Below are positions 52,048 to 61,570 of a DNA stretch of 64,000 bases, one piece after another; positions within the stretch are counted from its first letter, which is position 1; each line of letters begins with the position of its first letter. A program made the position numbers and the translations under genes. Under the pieces are notes generated by a model that was given only the letters and a program-made list of their open reading frames with translations, was not told the DNA's origin and did no database searches. The DNA lies in the NCBI RefSeq assembly GCF_003286085.1, contig NW_020825317.1:1674001-1738000 (forward strand), in the 5' to 3' direction. Source of the stretch: Drosophila persimilis (taxonomy: Eukaryota; Arthropoda; Insecta; Diptera; Drosophilidae).

Positions 52048-52774
52048 TTTTTTATGGGTTTATCAAGTGTTTTTCTAATTTATCCCTAAATTGCGTTGCT
52101 CTACTAATATTTTTAATATTGAAAGGTAACTCATTCCATAACCGAATAGCATTTGTTAAAAATTGTTTTCCTGAATTGGCAAGTTTGTACCTTATGGTTA
52201 CCAGATTCAACGTTCTATTTGATGAAGCAAAGGTTAATTTATCATATAAGTAGCTCGGCTGTCTGGTATAGATTATTCGATGTAGAAAAATAATTGTTCT
52301 GTGCCCTATCCATGTCTTTAAATCCATTTTGAATATTTGTCTTGCTAAGATTGAGATATGATCGGTTCGTCTCTTATTATATATGTAGCGGGCAATGTTG
52401 TTAAATGTTACTTTTAGTTTTTTTTGAGATTCAGCGTCACAATTTCCAAATATTTCAATACCATAGAATAAGGTGGGTGTCAAATATGTCTTAGCTATCA
52501 TTAGTTTGAGTATATCTGGTAGGTATTTTTGTGTTGGTGCGAGTTTTCTTAGTAGACTATATGTTCTACCAGTAGCTTTCACTACTTGGCTACTCCAAGA
52601 AAGCGTATTGTTAAGTGTTAATCCTAAGTTTTCCACATGATCTACGTAATTAATTTGTTTTCCTTCGATTTCAAGTTTTGGATAGGCCATCGTATTTAGT
52701 TGCTTCTTGTATATAATTACACATTTACATTTATCTGGATTAAGTGCCAGACCATTACGCTTCGCCCTACTTGC
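51722..52774 (-). mobile_element. CR1/Jockey-like LINE, 5'-truncated
   Basis: It is absent from copy 1 (TTCTAC then TTGCTCAAAATAAG at 13246-13260). CTAC flanks both sides, a probable short TSD. On the minus strand it holds the last about 240 codons of an RT protein and a 3' region rich in A/T runs (plus-strand T-tract at 51937-52060). Confidence 0.8.
52052..52773 (-). CDS. LINE reverse transcriptase C-terminal part (partial, 5'-truncated)
   Basis: The frame is open from the truncation point. NGLALNPDKCKCVIIYKK and then VDHVENLGLTLNNTLSWSSQ correspond to the RT palm end and thumb of CR1/Jockey-group LINEs (the LNPDK and LG...D/N...LSW patterns). The rest (LMIAKTYLTPTLFYGIEIFG, RLWNELPFNIKNISR) is the usual C-terminal domain of such elements found in insects. 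No catalytic box remains because of 5' truncation. The frame has no stop before 52052. Confidence 0.72.
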
Positions 52775-52802
52775 TCAAAATAAGCTGAAAAACGGTCATC
52801 CT

Positions 52803-53174
52803 TTAAGTTACGCATTTCTGTAGGTCTTTGGCATGGAACTTTCCTATCAGTATACCATCTTCTTCTAATTCATAACAGTGGTTACCAAACTTTCGAACTA
52901 CAGTTGCCTTCAAGAATTTAGGAGCTAGTTTTGCATTAAATACATTGATCTTATTACTTTGGGCAAAGATTCGCCTAAAGACGTTTTCGAACGTAACATA
53001 CATTGTGCGCAAATCATTGTAAGAGACTATACTATTGGTGTGATATGCCTTACTGACGTTTTCCATGATTTTGTTCCTAACAATTTGCAATTTTTCTATA
53101 GTCAAAATATTCTCGCCCTCTTTAAGCATTTCTATTCTCCTCAGCAATTCATAGTTGTCTGTGTGCGTTATCAT
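52803..53174 (-). pseudogene. LTR-retrotransposon integrase C-terminal fragment, copy 2
   Basis: A 123-residue counterpart of the fragment at 13286-13639. It keeps six residues (SIVSYN region) lost from copy 1 and otherwise has the same GNHCYEL and GKFHAKDLQKC features. There is no catalytic core. Confidence 0.6.
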
Positions 53175-54991
53175 ATTGTAACGGTTGCGGCTGGACAGTA
53201 CAGATCCAGGTTAGGTTATTGCTATGGTGCTCGGGCATATCGCATGCAATAACCTTGTGCCAATTATCGATGCATGTCATAGCATAGCATGTACATAAAT
53301 ATTAAAGATTATTACATTCGTATATTGCATGAGGGTAAAATTACTGTTGTCTTAATGTTGTCTTTATAATTGAATTAGAAAATGTATGGGTATTGTCCAT
53401 GAGAGTATTCAAGGTGCGACCGGCATCTAAATTTTTTTCCTGTCGGAAAGCGCGCAATTGACAATTGATTTGAAATATATGTAAAACCAATTCCATTTAT
53501 ATTTATGCATATTTATTTAAGTATATATCTATATTTTCTTATATTGTATATTTAGATACATCATTGTTTTAGTTATAATAAACAAAAAAGTCGAGAACCG
53601 ACTGCGTTTTCATAATTTTTATAATTTATAATAAACCTGCTTAAGATAAGGAAATAAATGTGCAATTATATTTTGCATAATTTGCATAATTGCATAATTG
53701 CATAATTTTTATAATTTATAATAATCCTGTTTGAAATAAGGAAATAAATGTGTAATTATATTATTATAATACTGTTGTGGTATAAATCAAACAAATAACA
53801 GCTTTTATTTTATTTCCCGCGCCCTAGTGTACCATACCCCAACCCCCTGCCCATTCTTCATTTATTTTGTGGCGGTAGGTCAGACCATCAAAAGACCCAA
53901 AACAAGAATCAAACTCAAATTTCAGTTCTAGCGGCAAGCAATAGTAAACACACACACGCAAAGTACGTGAGAATGCATGTGCACCCATACACTAAAACAT
54001 GCTGGTGGCAAAACAGAACCAGACCTGAGAGAGTTCAAGTACTGAAAAATCTGAAAAAGCATACAATCACATATTTTTGTCGAAACATATTGCGTGTGTA
54101 CTAACACATGCAAAGATGTTCTCTCTGCGCTCTCTCTCTCTCATGATGACGTCACTCTGGGGTACTGAACGCGCTAGCCAGTGTGTGACGCTTTCGTTGT
54201 ATGAACTGGCACATCTATGCATATTCTGTATGGTTATTGGCCATACATAACCTACGCGCAGGCCCCATGCGCCTTGTAGTGTGATGCATAGAGGGCATAG
54301 AGATCACCCCCCCTCCCCTCGTGCTCCGCTAACTAACTAGAAGAAGCCGTTACGGATCCGGTCCAATATTTTGTAGCATAGTGTAGCTTCCATTTTCCTT
54401 CTTTTTTGGTTCCTTCTGAGCCCTGCTATTCCTATGTTACTTTCATTAACTCCGAGGCAGTGCTGCATCGATAGCCGTGAGCGCGAAAGTTCCTAAAACT
54501 TAATTTATTTTGATGGTTGAAAATAATAAAATTAGAAAAAAAAATACCCCAAACCTTTCAAATATCCCCCCCTTTTTTAGCTGTTTCCACAGCTTCACAA
54601 CGAAAGGCGCCTTTCAGCGAGGGACCACTGTACTGAAGCTGTAAGTGACCCAATTTCCCTTTTCTGCTTTGCGTCGGCATTCGTAAAATTCTAAAAGGCA
54701 TGCGCAGCGGCCAACCGCTGCTGATAAGAGAGAGCAACGATTGCGATAAAAACACACTCGAAGCTTTTCGTTCTCGTAGTTGCCAATTATGCTTTAAGCT
54801 TGCATTGCTCGCATTCCATGAATTTCTCTAATGCATTGAAACCTTACCGAAAAATACACTAAGCAACACGAAAAAAAAACAAAACCAGTTAAAAAGTTTT
54901 AATTTAATTTCGTTTTAGATTTTCATTGCGGATCGCTGGTCTGACGTACGCTGCTTCGATCATTTTGTCGGATTTTGATTTTTCTATGTAT
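53175..54991. other. Unassigned AT-rich sequence (copy 2)
   Basis: The duplicate of 13640-15469. It contains no gene I can support. Confidence 0.5.
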
Positions 54992-55329
54992 TGTGAGGAA
55001 CCATGGTTCCCACAGGCCGAGTGCGACCCAAGGCACAGTCGCATAAAAGCTGACGGCCGGCCGGATAAGGCGAAGGTCAGGCCAGATGCCCCCGGTTATC
55101 CGGACGCGGCGAAGAGGCCAAGGGCCTCGAGAGGGGAAGTGCCCTGCTCTCGGAGAGAGAGACACAAGAGAGGCAAAGGAAACGGCGGGATCGGGCCAGC
55201 AGTAATTTGGCGCATGACCAAATAAGGGCACGGGATCACGCCGCCGGCCAGGCCCCGTTACGAAGGCCGTGGAAACCAGGAGACGGCGATGGAAAACTAC
55301 CGACGCCGAGCCGGGGCCTGGCAAGGGGC

Positions 55330-55337
55330 TATAAAAG
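55330..55337 (+). promoter_or_regulatory. TATA box of the LTR promoter
   Basis: TATAAAAG inside the LTR. Transcription would start about 30 bases downstream, near 55360, which makes the R region begin there. Confidence 0.7.
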
Positions 55338-55467
55338 GAGGCGGCGGCGGATAAGTAAGCGCGCGCGCACGTTGAGACCCGGTCGAAACGCAAGAGTGAT
55401 ACTCGGTACGAAACAAAGAAGTGTAGTGAAGTGTAGCAGCAGGCAGACAGGCCCCGCCTGCCCCCCC

Positions 55468-55476
55468 AGAGTAAGT
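55468..55476 (+). promoter_or_regulatory. Candidate splice donor in the LTR
   Basis: AGA|GTAAGT, with GT at 55471-55472, a near-perfect donor about 110 bases after the expected transcription start. It could allow a spliced mRNA for ORF3. No strong acceptor was located upstream of ORF3. Confidence 0.45.
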
Positions 55477-55840
55477 CTAAATTAAGTAAAGATCCCCGTA
55501 CGCCGGTGGAAGCTAGGAGGGGAGTGCGAGACGTGGAGTGCGGATTCGAGTGGCGGACCAAAGCAATAGCGGAGGTCAACTTGCCCCAATCAATAGCCTC
55601 GACGCTGCCACACCCGACGAGAGCCCCCCGCGTGGTGGAGATCGGTAGTTAAGAGAAACTGTAACACCTAGCCCTAAGTCCTAATAGAATTGCGAATAAA
55701 GCGAAATTCAAATACAAAGAAAAGGAAAGTCTTATCATTTGTCGTTGGGGGCAACAATAAAAATACGTTGCTGCGAATCTGCCGACCGCTGAGCAAGCCC
55801 AGCAAACTCAAGCGGGCCCAAAAAGCAGGTTCGTTACAAC

Positions 55841-55858
55841 TGGCGCCCAACGTGGGGC
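55841..55858 (+). promoter_or_regulatory. Primer-binding site, tRNA-Lys type
   Basis: TGGCGCCCAACGTGGGGC, two bases after the LTR end. It is complementary to the 3' end of tRNA-Lys as known from lentiviral and Osvaldo/Ulysses-type primer sites. Confidence 0.85.
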
Positions 55859-55907
55859 CTACAACGACAAATAATAGGACAAAGGGAGGGAGAGTATAGA
55901 CGAGAGA

Positions 55908-57239
55908 ATGGGGAAGGGACAATGGATCCATCGGTTGAGAAAGGAGGAGCTTGTCCAATGCGGCCACGCCTTCGGCGTGAGGTTGGAGGGTACCGTGGAC
56001 GAAATGAGAAGAACCTTTAAGGAATGGATGAGGGAACACGAGGATGAGGCAGAGTGGGCCGATCTGATAGAGGTGTGGGAGTGTCGGGCGAACAGGTCCT
56101 CGCCGACACCCCGGGCGGACGATAAACAAGCCGCGTACGAGCACCTGGCGCCCCCACCCGGCGCAGCCGCGGCTGCGCTGTGGAGGTCCCCAGTCGATAT
56201 ACAAAGAGAGTTGATAGCGAGTCTCTCAGTGCCCATACCGGAACGCTCACACACAGGAACGCCTAGCAGGCCCCGTCACCCAGGAAGGGATCGAAGCCGA
56301 GAAGCCGAGAGGGAGAGAGTCGAACCAGCCACCACACGGCCAGCACACCTGGACTACGCTAGAGTGGCGAAACAGGTGAGAGAGTGGTCGTTCCGGTTCG
56401 ACGGTACGACGAAGCCTCTCGAGTTCTTGGAGCAGGTCGAGTGGTCCGCCGAGACATACGGTCTGGATCCGGATCTGATCCCTAGGGCGATGCCGGAGCT
56501 GCTAAAAGGACGGGCGCTGATGTGGTTCGTGGCGAACAATCGGCAGTGGAGAACGTGGAAAGAGTTCTCTTCCAGCTTCCAGGCTTACTTTCTGCCTCGG
56601 GGATATTTCGAGAAGTTGCTGCAGGAAGTGAGGATGCGGAAACAGAAGTGGGGCGAGCCGTTCAAAGAATATATGGTAGAGATGCAGACACTTATGCGAC
56701 CCCTGAAATGTCCCCAAGAAGAGCAAACGGAGTTGATTCGGGAGAATAGCATGCCCGACTTGAGAGCGTATATGAGACCACACCGGTGCAAGGATCTCGA
56801 CACCATGATGGAACTGGCAGACGAGTTCGAGGCGCTGGAAAGGGACCGCCTAGAGTTCCAACGGGAGAATCCAACCGTGAAAGCCCGGGCAGCGAATCCC
56901 TTCCACAAGCCGGCCGATACGACGGCATGTCGACGATGCAAAGACGGCCCGCTGGAGGAGGCAGCACGGGAGGAAAGGGGAGCGCATGGCCGCTTACCGA
57001 CACCGACCAACGGCAATATCGAGGAAGGATATGTCAAGAATCCGGCCCAGGCGTGCCGAAGGTGTGGGAGCGCGGATCATTGGAGCCGGGAGTGCAACGG
57101 TCGACCGCTCACCTACTGCTGGAGATGCGGAAAAGTGGGCATCTCGGCATGGCAGTGCTGCAGGAAGACGGGAAACGCCCCGCGACCCACGCCGCGGAGG
57201 GCCGTGCCAGGGTCGCAAGAAACGGTCCCTCAAGCCTAG
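55908..57239 (+). CDS. gag: Gag polyprotein (443 aa)
   Basis: It starts MGKGQWIHRLRKEELVQCG, a helical N-terminal segment resembling a SAP-like motif. The capsid region lies at about residues 150-310 (WSFRFDGTTKPLEFLEQVEW, LKGRALMWFVANNRQWRTW, FQAYFLPRGYFEKL), a typical gypsy-type retrotransposon capsid. A first zinc knuckle, CRRCGSADHWSREC, is at about residues 382-395. The second, CWRCGKVGISAWQC, has Ile where the His should be, so it is probably not a normal knuckle. Gag forms the particle that packages element RNA. The frame is intact and overlaps pol, which is read by a -1 shift at 57170-57176. Confidence 0.92.
   Translation: MGKGQWIHRLRKEELVQCGHAFGVRLEGTVDEMRRTFKEWMREHEDEAEWADLIEVWECRANRSSPTPRADDKQAAYEHLAPPPGAAAAALWRSPVDIQRELIASLSVPIPERSHTGTPSRPRHPGRDRSREAERERVEPATTRPAHLDYARVAKQVREWSFRFDGTTKPLEFLEQVEWSAETYGLDPDLIPRAMPELLKGRALMWFVANNRQWRTWKEFSSSFQAYFLPRGYFEKLLQEVRMRKQKWGEPFKEYMVEMQTLMRPLKCPQEEQTELIRENSMPDLRAYMRPHRCKDLDTMMELADEFEALERDRLEFQRENPTVKARAANPFHKPADTTACRRCKDGPLEEAAREERGAHGRLPTPTNGNIEEGYVKNPAQACRRCGSADHWSRECNGRPLTYCWRCGKVGISAWQCCRKTGNAPRPTPRRAVPGSQETVPQA
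57170..57176 (+). promoter_or_regulatory. -1 ribosomal frameshift site GGGAAAC
   Basis: The heptamer GGGAAAC is phased as G GGA AAC in the gag frame, exactly as needed for simultaneous slippage to GGG AAA in the pol frame. It lies within the gag-pol overlap, before the protease. A small stem (CCGCG at 57180-57184 with CGCGG after an 8-base loop) follows 3 bases later and could assist, although the spacer is short. Confidence 0.8.
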
Positions 57240-60200
57240 TCGGCAGGCTGATCTGCGAGGAGGAGCAGTTATCCGCAGTAGTGGAGGTCGCGGGCGTGGA
57301 GCTGCAAGCCACGGTGGATACAGGAGCCACCAGCAGTTTCGTGAGCCGCGAGCTGGCGGACCGACTGAAGGGTGAAGGCCGGGAGGTGGCGGCAAGGAAA
57401 AGGGTGAGGTTGGCAGATGGCCATAGCCAGGAGATCACACACCAGATCGAAACGAAGGTAGGCTTTGGGAACAAGGAGATCCCAATGGTGCTACTCGTAT
57501 TGCCGGGTGTGATCGACGAGTTAGTGTTGGGATGGGATTTCCTCCGCGCGGTCGGGGCAGTGGTGACCTGTGCAGGACACAGGGTGGTGATCCCTGCCCA
57601 AGATCGGGAACGAGGAGGCCAGGAGGAAAGACTGTCAGTGGCGAAGGCCGAAGCTGGAGAGACAGGACCGGAATACGCCAACAAGACGGACACGACCCTA
57701 AGAACGGCCGCCCGAGAGGTGGCGGAAAGCACAAACGGGAATGAGGGGGCGAGGGAAGAGCCAGTGGAGGACTTCTTGGCCCGAGAGTTGGAGGCGTTTG
57801 CCAAGATCGAGGGGGTGTCTAATGTGGCGGTGCATACAATCACCATGAGTGACCCGCAACCGATTAAACAAAGGTATTACCCAAAGAACCCCAAAATGCA
57901 GGCCGAGATTAACCAGAAAGTGGACGAACTGTTAGAAAAGGGATGCATAGAGCCGTCAAAGAGCCCCTACAGTTCGCCTATAGTGATGGTGAAGAAGAAG
58001 AATGGCAAGTGGAGATTGTGCGTGGACTTTCGTCAAGTGAACGCGAGATCAGTGAAGGACGCATACCCAATGCCCAGGATCGATTACATACTCGATCAGC
58101 TGCGGGAAGCAAAGTTCATAAGTAGCCTGGATCTGAAGGATGGATATTGGCAGATCCCCCTGGCCGAGAGCAGCCGGCCGATCACGGCGTTCACGGTGCC
58201 CGGCAAGGGGCTATACCAATGGAAGGTGATGCCGTTTGGGTTACACTCCGCGTCGGCCACCTTTCAACGGGCATTAGACCAAGTGATAGGGCCCGAGATG
58301 ATGCCGCACGCATTCGCGTACCAGGATGACATAGTGGTCATCGGGCGAACAGAAGAAGAACACCGAAGAAACCTGAAAGAGGTGTTTCGACGGCTCCGCT
58401 TGGCCAACCTGCGGCTGAATGCGGACAAGTGCGAATTCTTCAGGAAAGAGCTGCGGTATCTGGGCCACAAGGTAACCGGCGAAGGGATATGTACGGACCC
58501 CGAGAAAGTCGCAGCCATCGCCGAACTGAAACCGCCGACCAATGTCAAGGAGCTAAGGCAGTACTTGGGAGTGGCCTCGTGGTACCGGAGGTTCGTGCCC
58601 GACTTCGCCACCCTAGTGCAGCCTCTCACCGGGCTCCTCAAGAAGAAGACAGAATGGGTCTGGACCCGGGAACGGCAGGAAGCGTTCGAGGAGGTGAAGA
58701 GAAGACTAGTGGCGGACCCCGTGCTGGCGTGCCCCGACTTCTCGAAGAAATTCATCCTGCAGACAGACGCCAGTGATTATGGGCTGGGCGCGATTCTCAC
58801 TCAGGAGACGGAAAGGGGAGAGCGGGTAATATCGTATGCTAGCAGGACGCTAAACGGACCCGAAAGGAACTATTCGGCGACGGAGAAAGAATGTCTGGCC
58901 ATTGTGTGGGCCATACGCCGGTTGAGGCCATACTTGGAAGGGTATCGCTTCAAGGTGGTCACGGACCACATGGCTCTGAAATGGTTAAATAGCATAGAGA
59001 GTCCGTCGGGAAGAGTGGCGAGATGGGCATTAGAGTTGCAGCAGTACGACTTTGAAATCGCATACAGGAAAGGACAGCTCAACGTGGTAGCCGACGCACT
59101 CTCCCGACAGCCGGTGGAGGAGCGAGGCCGTCGAATAAGAAATGTGGAGGGAACACCGCCAGTAGGCGAGCCGCCCTGCAAGTGGTTAGAAGGCATGGCA
59201 GAGAAGATCAGGAAAGAAGCCCCAAAGTACCCCGACTATGTGGAGAAGGGGGGGAACCTGTACCGGCACATTCCGCACCGGGCCGGGAGCGAGGAAGTCG
59301 CCTCGTGGAAGTTATGTGTGCCGAAATATGCCCGAGAAAGGGTTTTAAAGGAGAGCCACGATAACCCGGAGGCAGGCCACGCCGGCGGAAGGAGAACCGC
59401 GGCACGGGTGGCGGCAAGGTATTACTGGCCGGGGATGTACAGAGACGTGAGGGCCTACGTGCGGAAGTGCGAACTGTGTTTGCGTTTTAAGCCAAGTCAG
59501 CTACAAGCGGCAGGGGAGATGTTGACACAGGTACCGGAAGAACCATGGGCAACGGTATGCGCGGACTTCGTGGGTCCGCTGCCGAGATCGAAGCATGGGA
59601 ACTCGATGCTGCTGGTGCTAGTGGATCGATTCTCAAAATGGACCGAGTTGGTGCCGCTGAGGAAGGCCACAGCCGAGGCACTAATAAAGGCCTGTCGAGA
59701 ACGCATAATAGCCCGGTTTGGGGCACCCAAAGTCTTCATTACGGACAATGGGGTGCAGTTTGCGGGCAGGGCATTTAAACGATTTCTGGAGCAGCTAGGA
59801 GTCCGCCACCAGTTCACGGCGCCATACACGCCGCAAGAAAACCCGACAGAGCGAACGAACAGAACAATAAAGACCATGATCGCTCAGTTCACCGAGGGCG
59901 ATCAAAGGTGTTGGGACGAAAAGTGGCCGGAGCTAATGCTGGCCATGAATTCGGGAGTGTCGGATGCAACTGGATATTCACCGGCGTTCGTGGTGCAAGG
60001 AAGGGAACCCCGGCTGCCAAAGGCCCTATATGACGAGGAGACGGTAGGCACGGGGCAGGGCACAGAGACGCCGGATGAAAATGCGAAGAAGTTAAAAGAG
60101 CTGTTTCAGTTGGTACGACGAAACTTGGAAAGGGCAGCCCAGGATCAGGCCAGGCACTACAACCTGAGAAGAAGACCGTGGAGACCCAAAGTGGGAGAAA

Positions 60201-60406
60201 TCGTATGGGCCAAACAGCACCACCTGTCCAATGCGGCGGAGGGATTCGCCGCGAAGCTGGCACCAAGGTACGATGGGCCATACCAGATAGAGGACTTTAT
60301 ATCCCCCGTTATCTGCCACCTAAGAAAGGAGGGCGACAGGAAGAAGAGAACGGCCCACATACGGGACCTGAAACCCCAGCCCGAGGAGCGAGAGACGCAG
60401 GGGTGA
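57174..60406 (+). CDS. pol: Pol polyprotein: protease, RT, RNase H, integrase
   Basis: It is made as a Gag-Pol fusion; the frame itself is open from 56786. The aspartic protease is at 57290-57560 (VDTGATSSFVS, then ELVLGWDFL). RT runs about 57870-58450, with KNGKWRLCVDFRQVN, SSLDLKDGYWQI and the catalytic box YQDD (58319-58330) where gypsy elements usually have YLDD. RNase H is at 58750-59110 (LQTDASDYGLGAIL, ATEKECLAIVWAI, VVTDHMALKWL). Integrase is at 59340-60390: zinc-binding H...H and CELCLRF, CADFVGPL and ITDNGVQFAG (two catalytic Asp), QENPTERTNR (catalytic Glu), and a C-terminal segment ending HIRDLKPQ. No stop or shift interrupts it, so the proteins could be active. Confidence 0.93.
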
Positions 60407-61570
60407 GGGGGGAATGGATAGAAGGGGTCACCCTAAAAGGGTCACGCAGGACCAGGAACGGTAGGGTGCCACGCAGGACACGGGGTAGGGTGCCACGCAG
60501 GACACGGGGAAGGGTGCCGCGCAGGACACGCACGAGACTCGTCAGCACGCAGGGTGACGGACTGGTGCACTTAGAGACGGGGGAAGGGTGCCGCGCAGGA
60601 CACGCACGAGACTCGTCAGCACGCAGGGTGACGGAATGGCGCACTTAGATTTAATAAAAAAAAAAAAGAGAAGGAGCAGGAAAGCTGTGGTTGGAACGAT
60701 CTGGAAAAAAAAAGAGTGAGAATTAGTAGGAGTAAAGAAAATTAATGCGAGAAGAGGAAAAACTCAGCAAACCTGAACAGGAAACGCGTCCCCAAAGCTG
60801 GGAGGCGAATCCGGGGTCGGGGAGGGTGATCTCAGGCAGCGGATGACCAAGGGAAACCCAGGGGCCAGGCTCACGCCTCAACGCGGCCTCACAGGGCAAC
60901 TACGAGCGTCGGGCCGGAACGACGGGTGCCGCTCATGCGTGGTCTACCGGGCGAGGAGTCGGATGACCCTCGGGTCCGAGCCACTGTGTGAGGGAGACGC
61001 CGGTCAAAAGAGTCCGGCCGGGGGCGCGTAGTAGTTGCCCTGGGATGTGAGCCAAAGATTCCAGCCCGGGCGGAGGGTCGAAGGACCCGTTGTTCACGAG
61101 CGGAATCGCGGCAAGCGACCCGCAGTGAGGGCAGAGGGCGAGCTGGAAAGGGAGAAAGGGTTAAGTAAAAGTCATCCGGGTCGGGAGAACTCACCCAGGC
61201 CAAGGAGGGTCCAATCAGCACGGGATGAAGAACAGGTCGACGGTAGCAGGGAAGTAAATTGTAATTAAAATAAAAGGAGAAATACACGTAAGCACAAATG
61301 GGAAGGGGGTGGGTCCATCAAAGATGGAAAAATATTATCCGTCAGCCAACACAGAGCGCGGCGAGAACACAACAGTATCCAAAAAAAAAGACAAGGCGAA
61401 GTCGGATAGAGAGCGGAGAGCGCGTCGGTACTCACCCAACCAGGGGAAAGATGCCGTTAGAGAGCGCGGCCTGTAGAGAGAGGCCATGAGCACACGCGTA
61501 ACAACCGTTAGAACCAGGCAAGAGAGACCGAAACCCGACGCACCGGCACCGTTAGAGGGAACGACTGGTA
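60407..61570 (+). other. Non-coding region between pol and ORF3, with short tandem repeats
   Basis: 60440-60650 has repeats: GGGTGCCACGCAGGACACG occurs several times, and a segment of about 62 bp (CGCGCAGGACACGCACGAG ... GGTGACGGA) occurs at about 60518 and 60590. An A-run follows at 60655-60667. The remaining purine-rich sequence has only short frames (for example 60843-61031) that I would not call genes. Confidence 0.6.

Larger units (their letters stand above)
50498..54991 (+). repeat. Segmental duplication, copy 2
   Basis: It matches 12047-15469 throughout apart from the insertion 51722-52774 and small indels. It ends exactly where the 5' LTR of the gypsy-type element begins (54992). Confidence 0.9.
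54992..55838 (+). repeat. 5' LTR (847 bp)
   Basis: It starts TGTGAGGAACCATGG and ends GTTCGTTACA. It contains a TATA box (55330), a consensus splice donor (55471) and AATAAA at 55695-55700. The start recurs at 63931. Confidence 0.92.
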
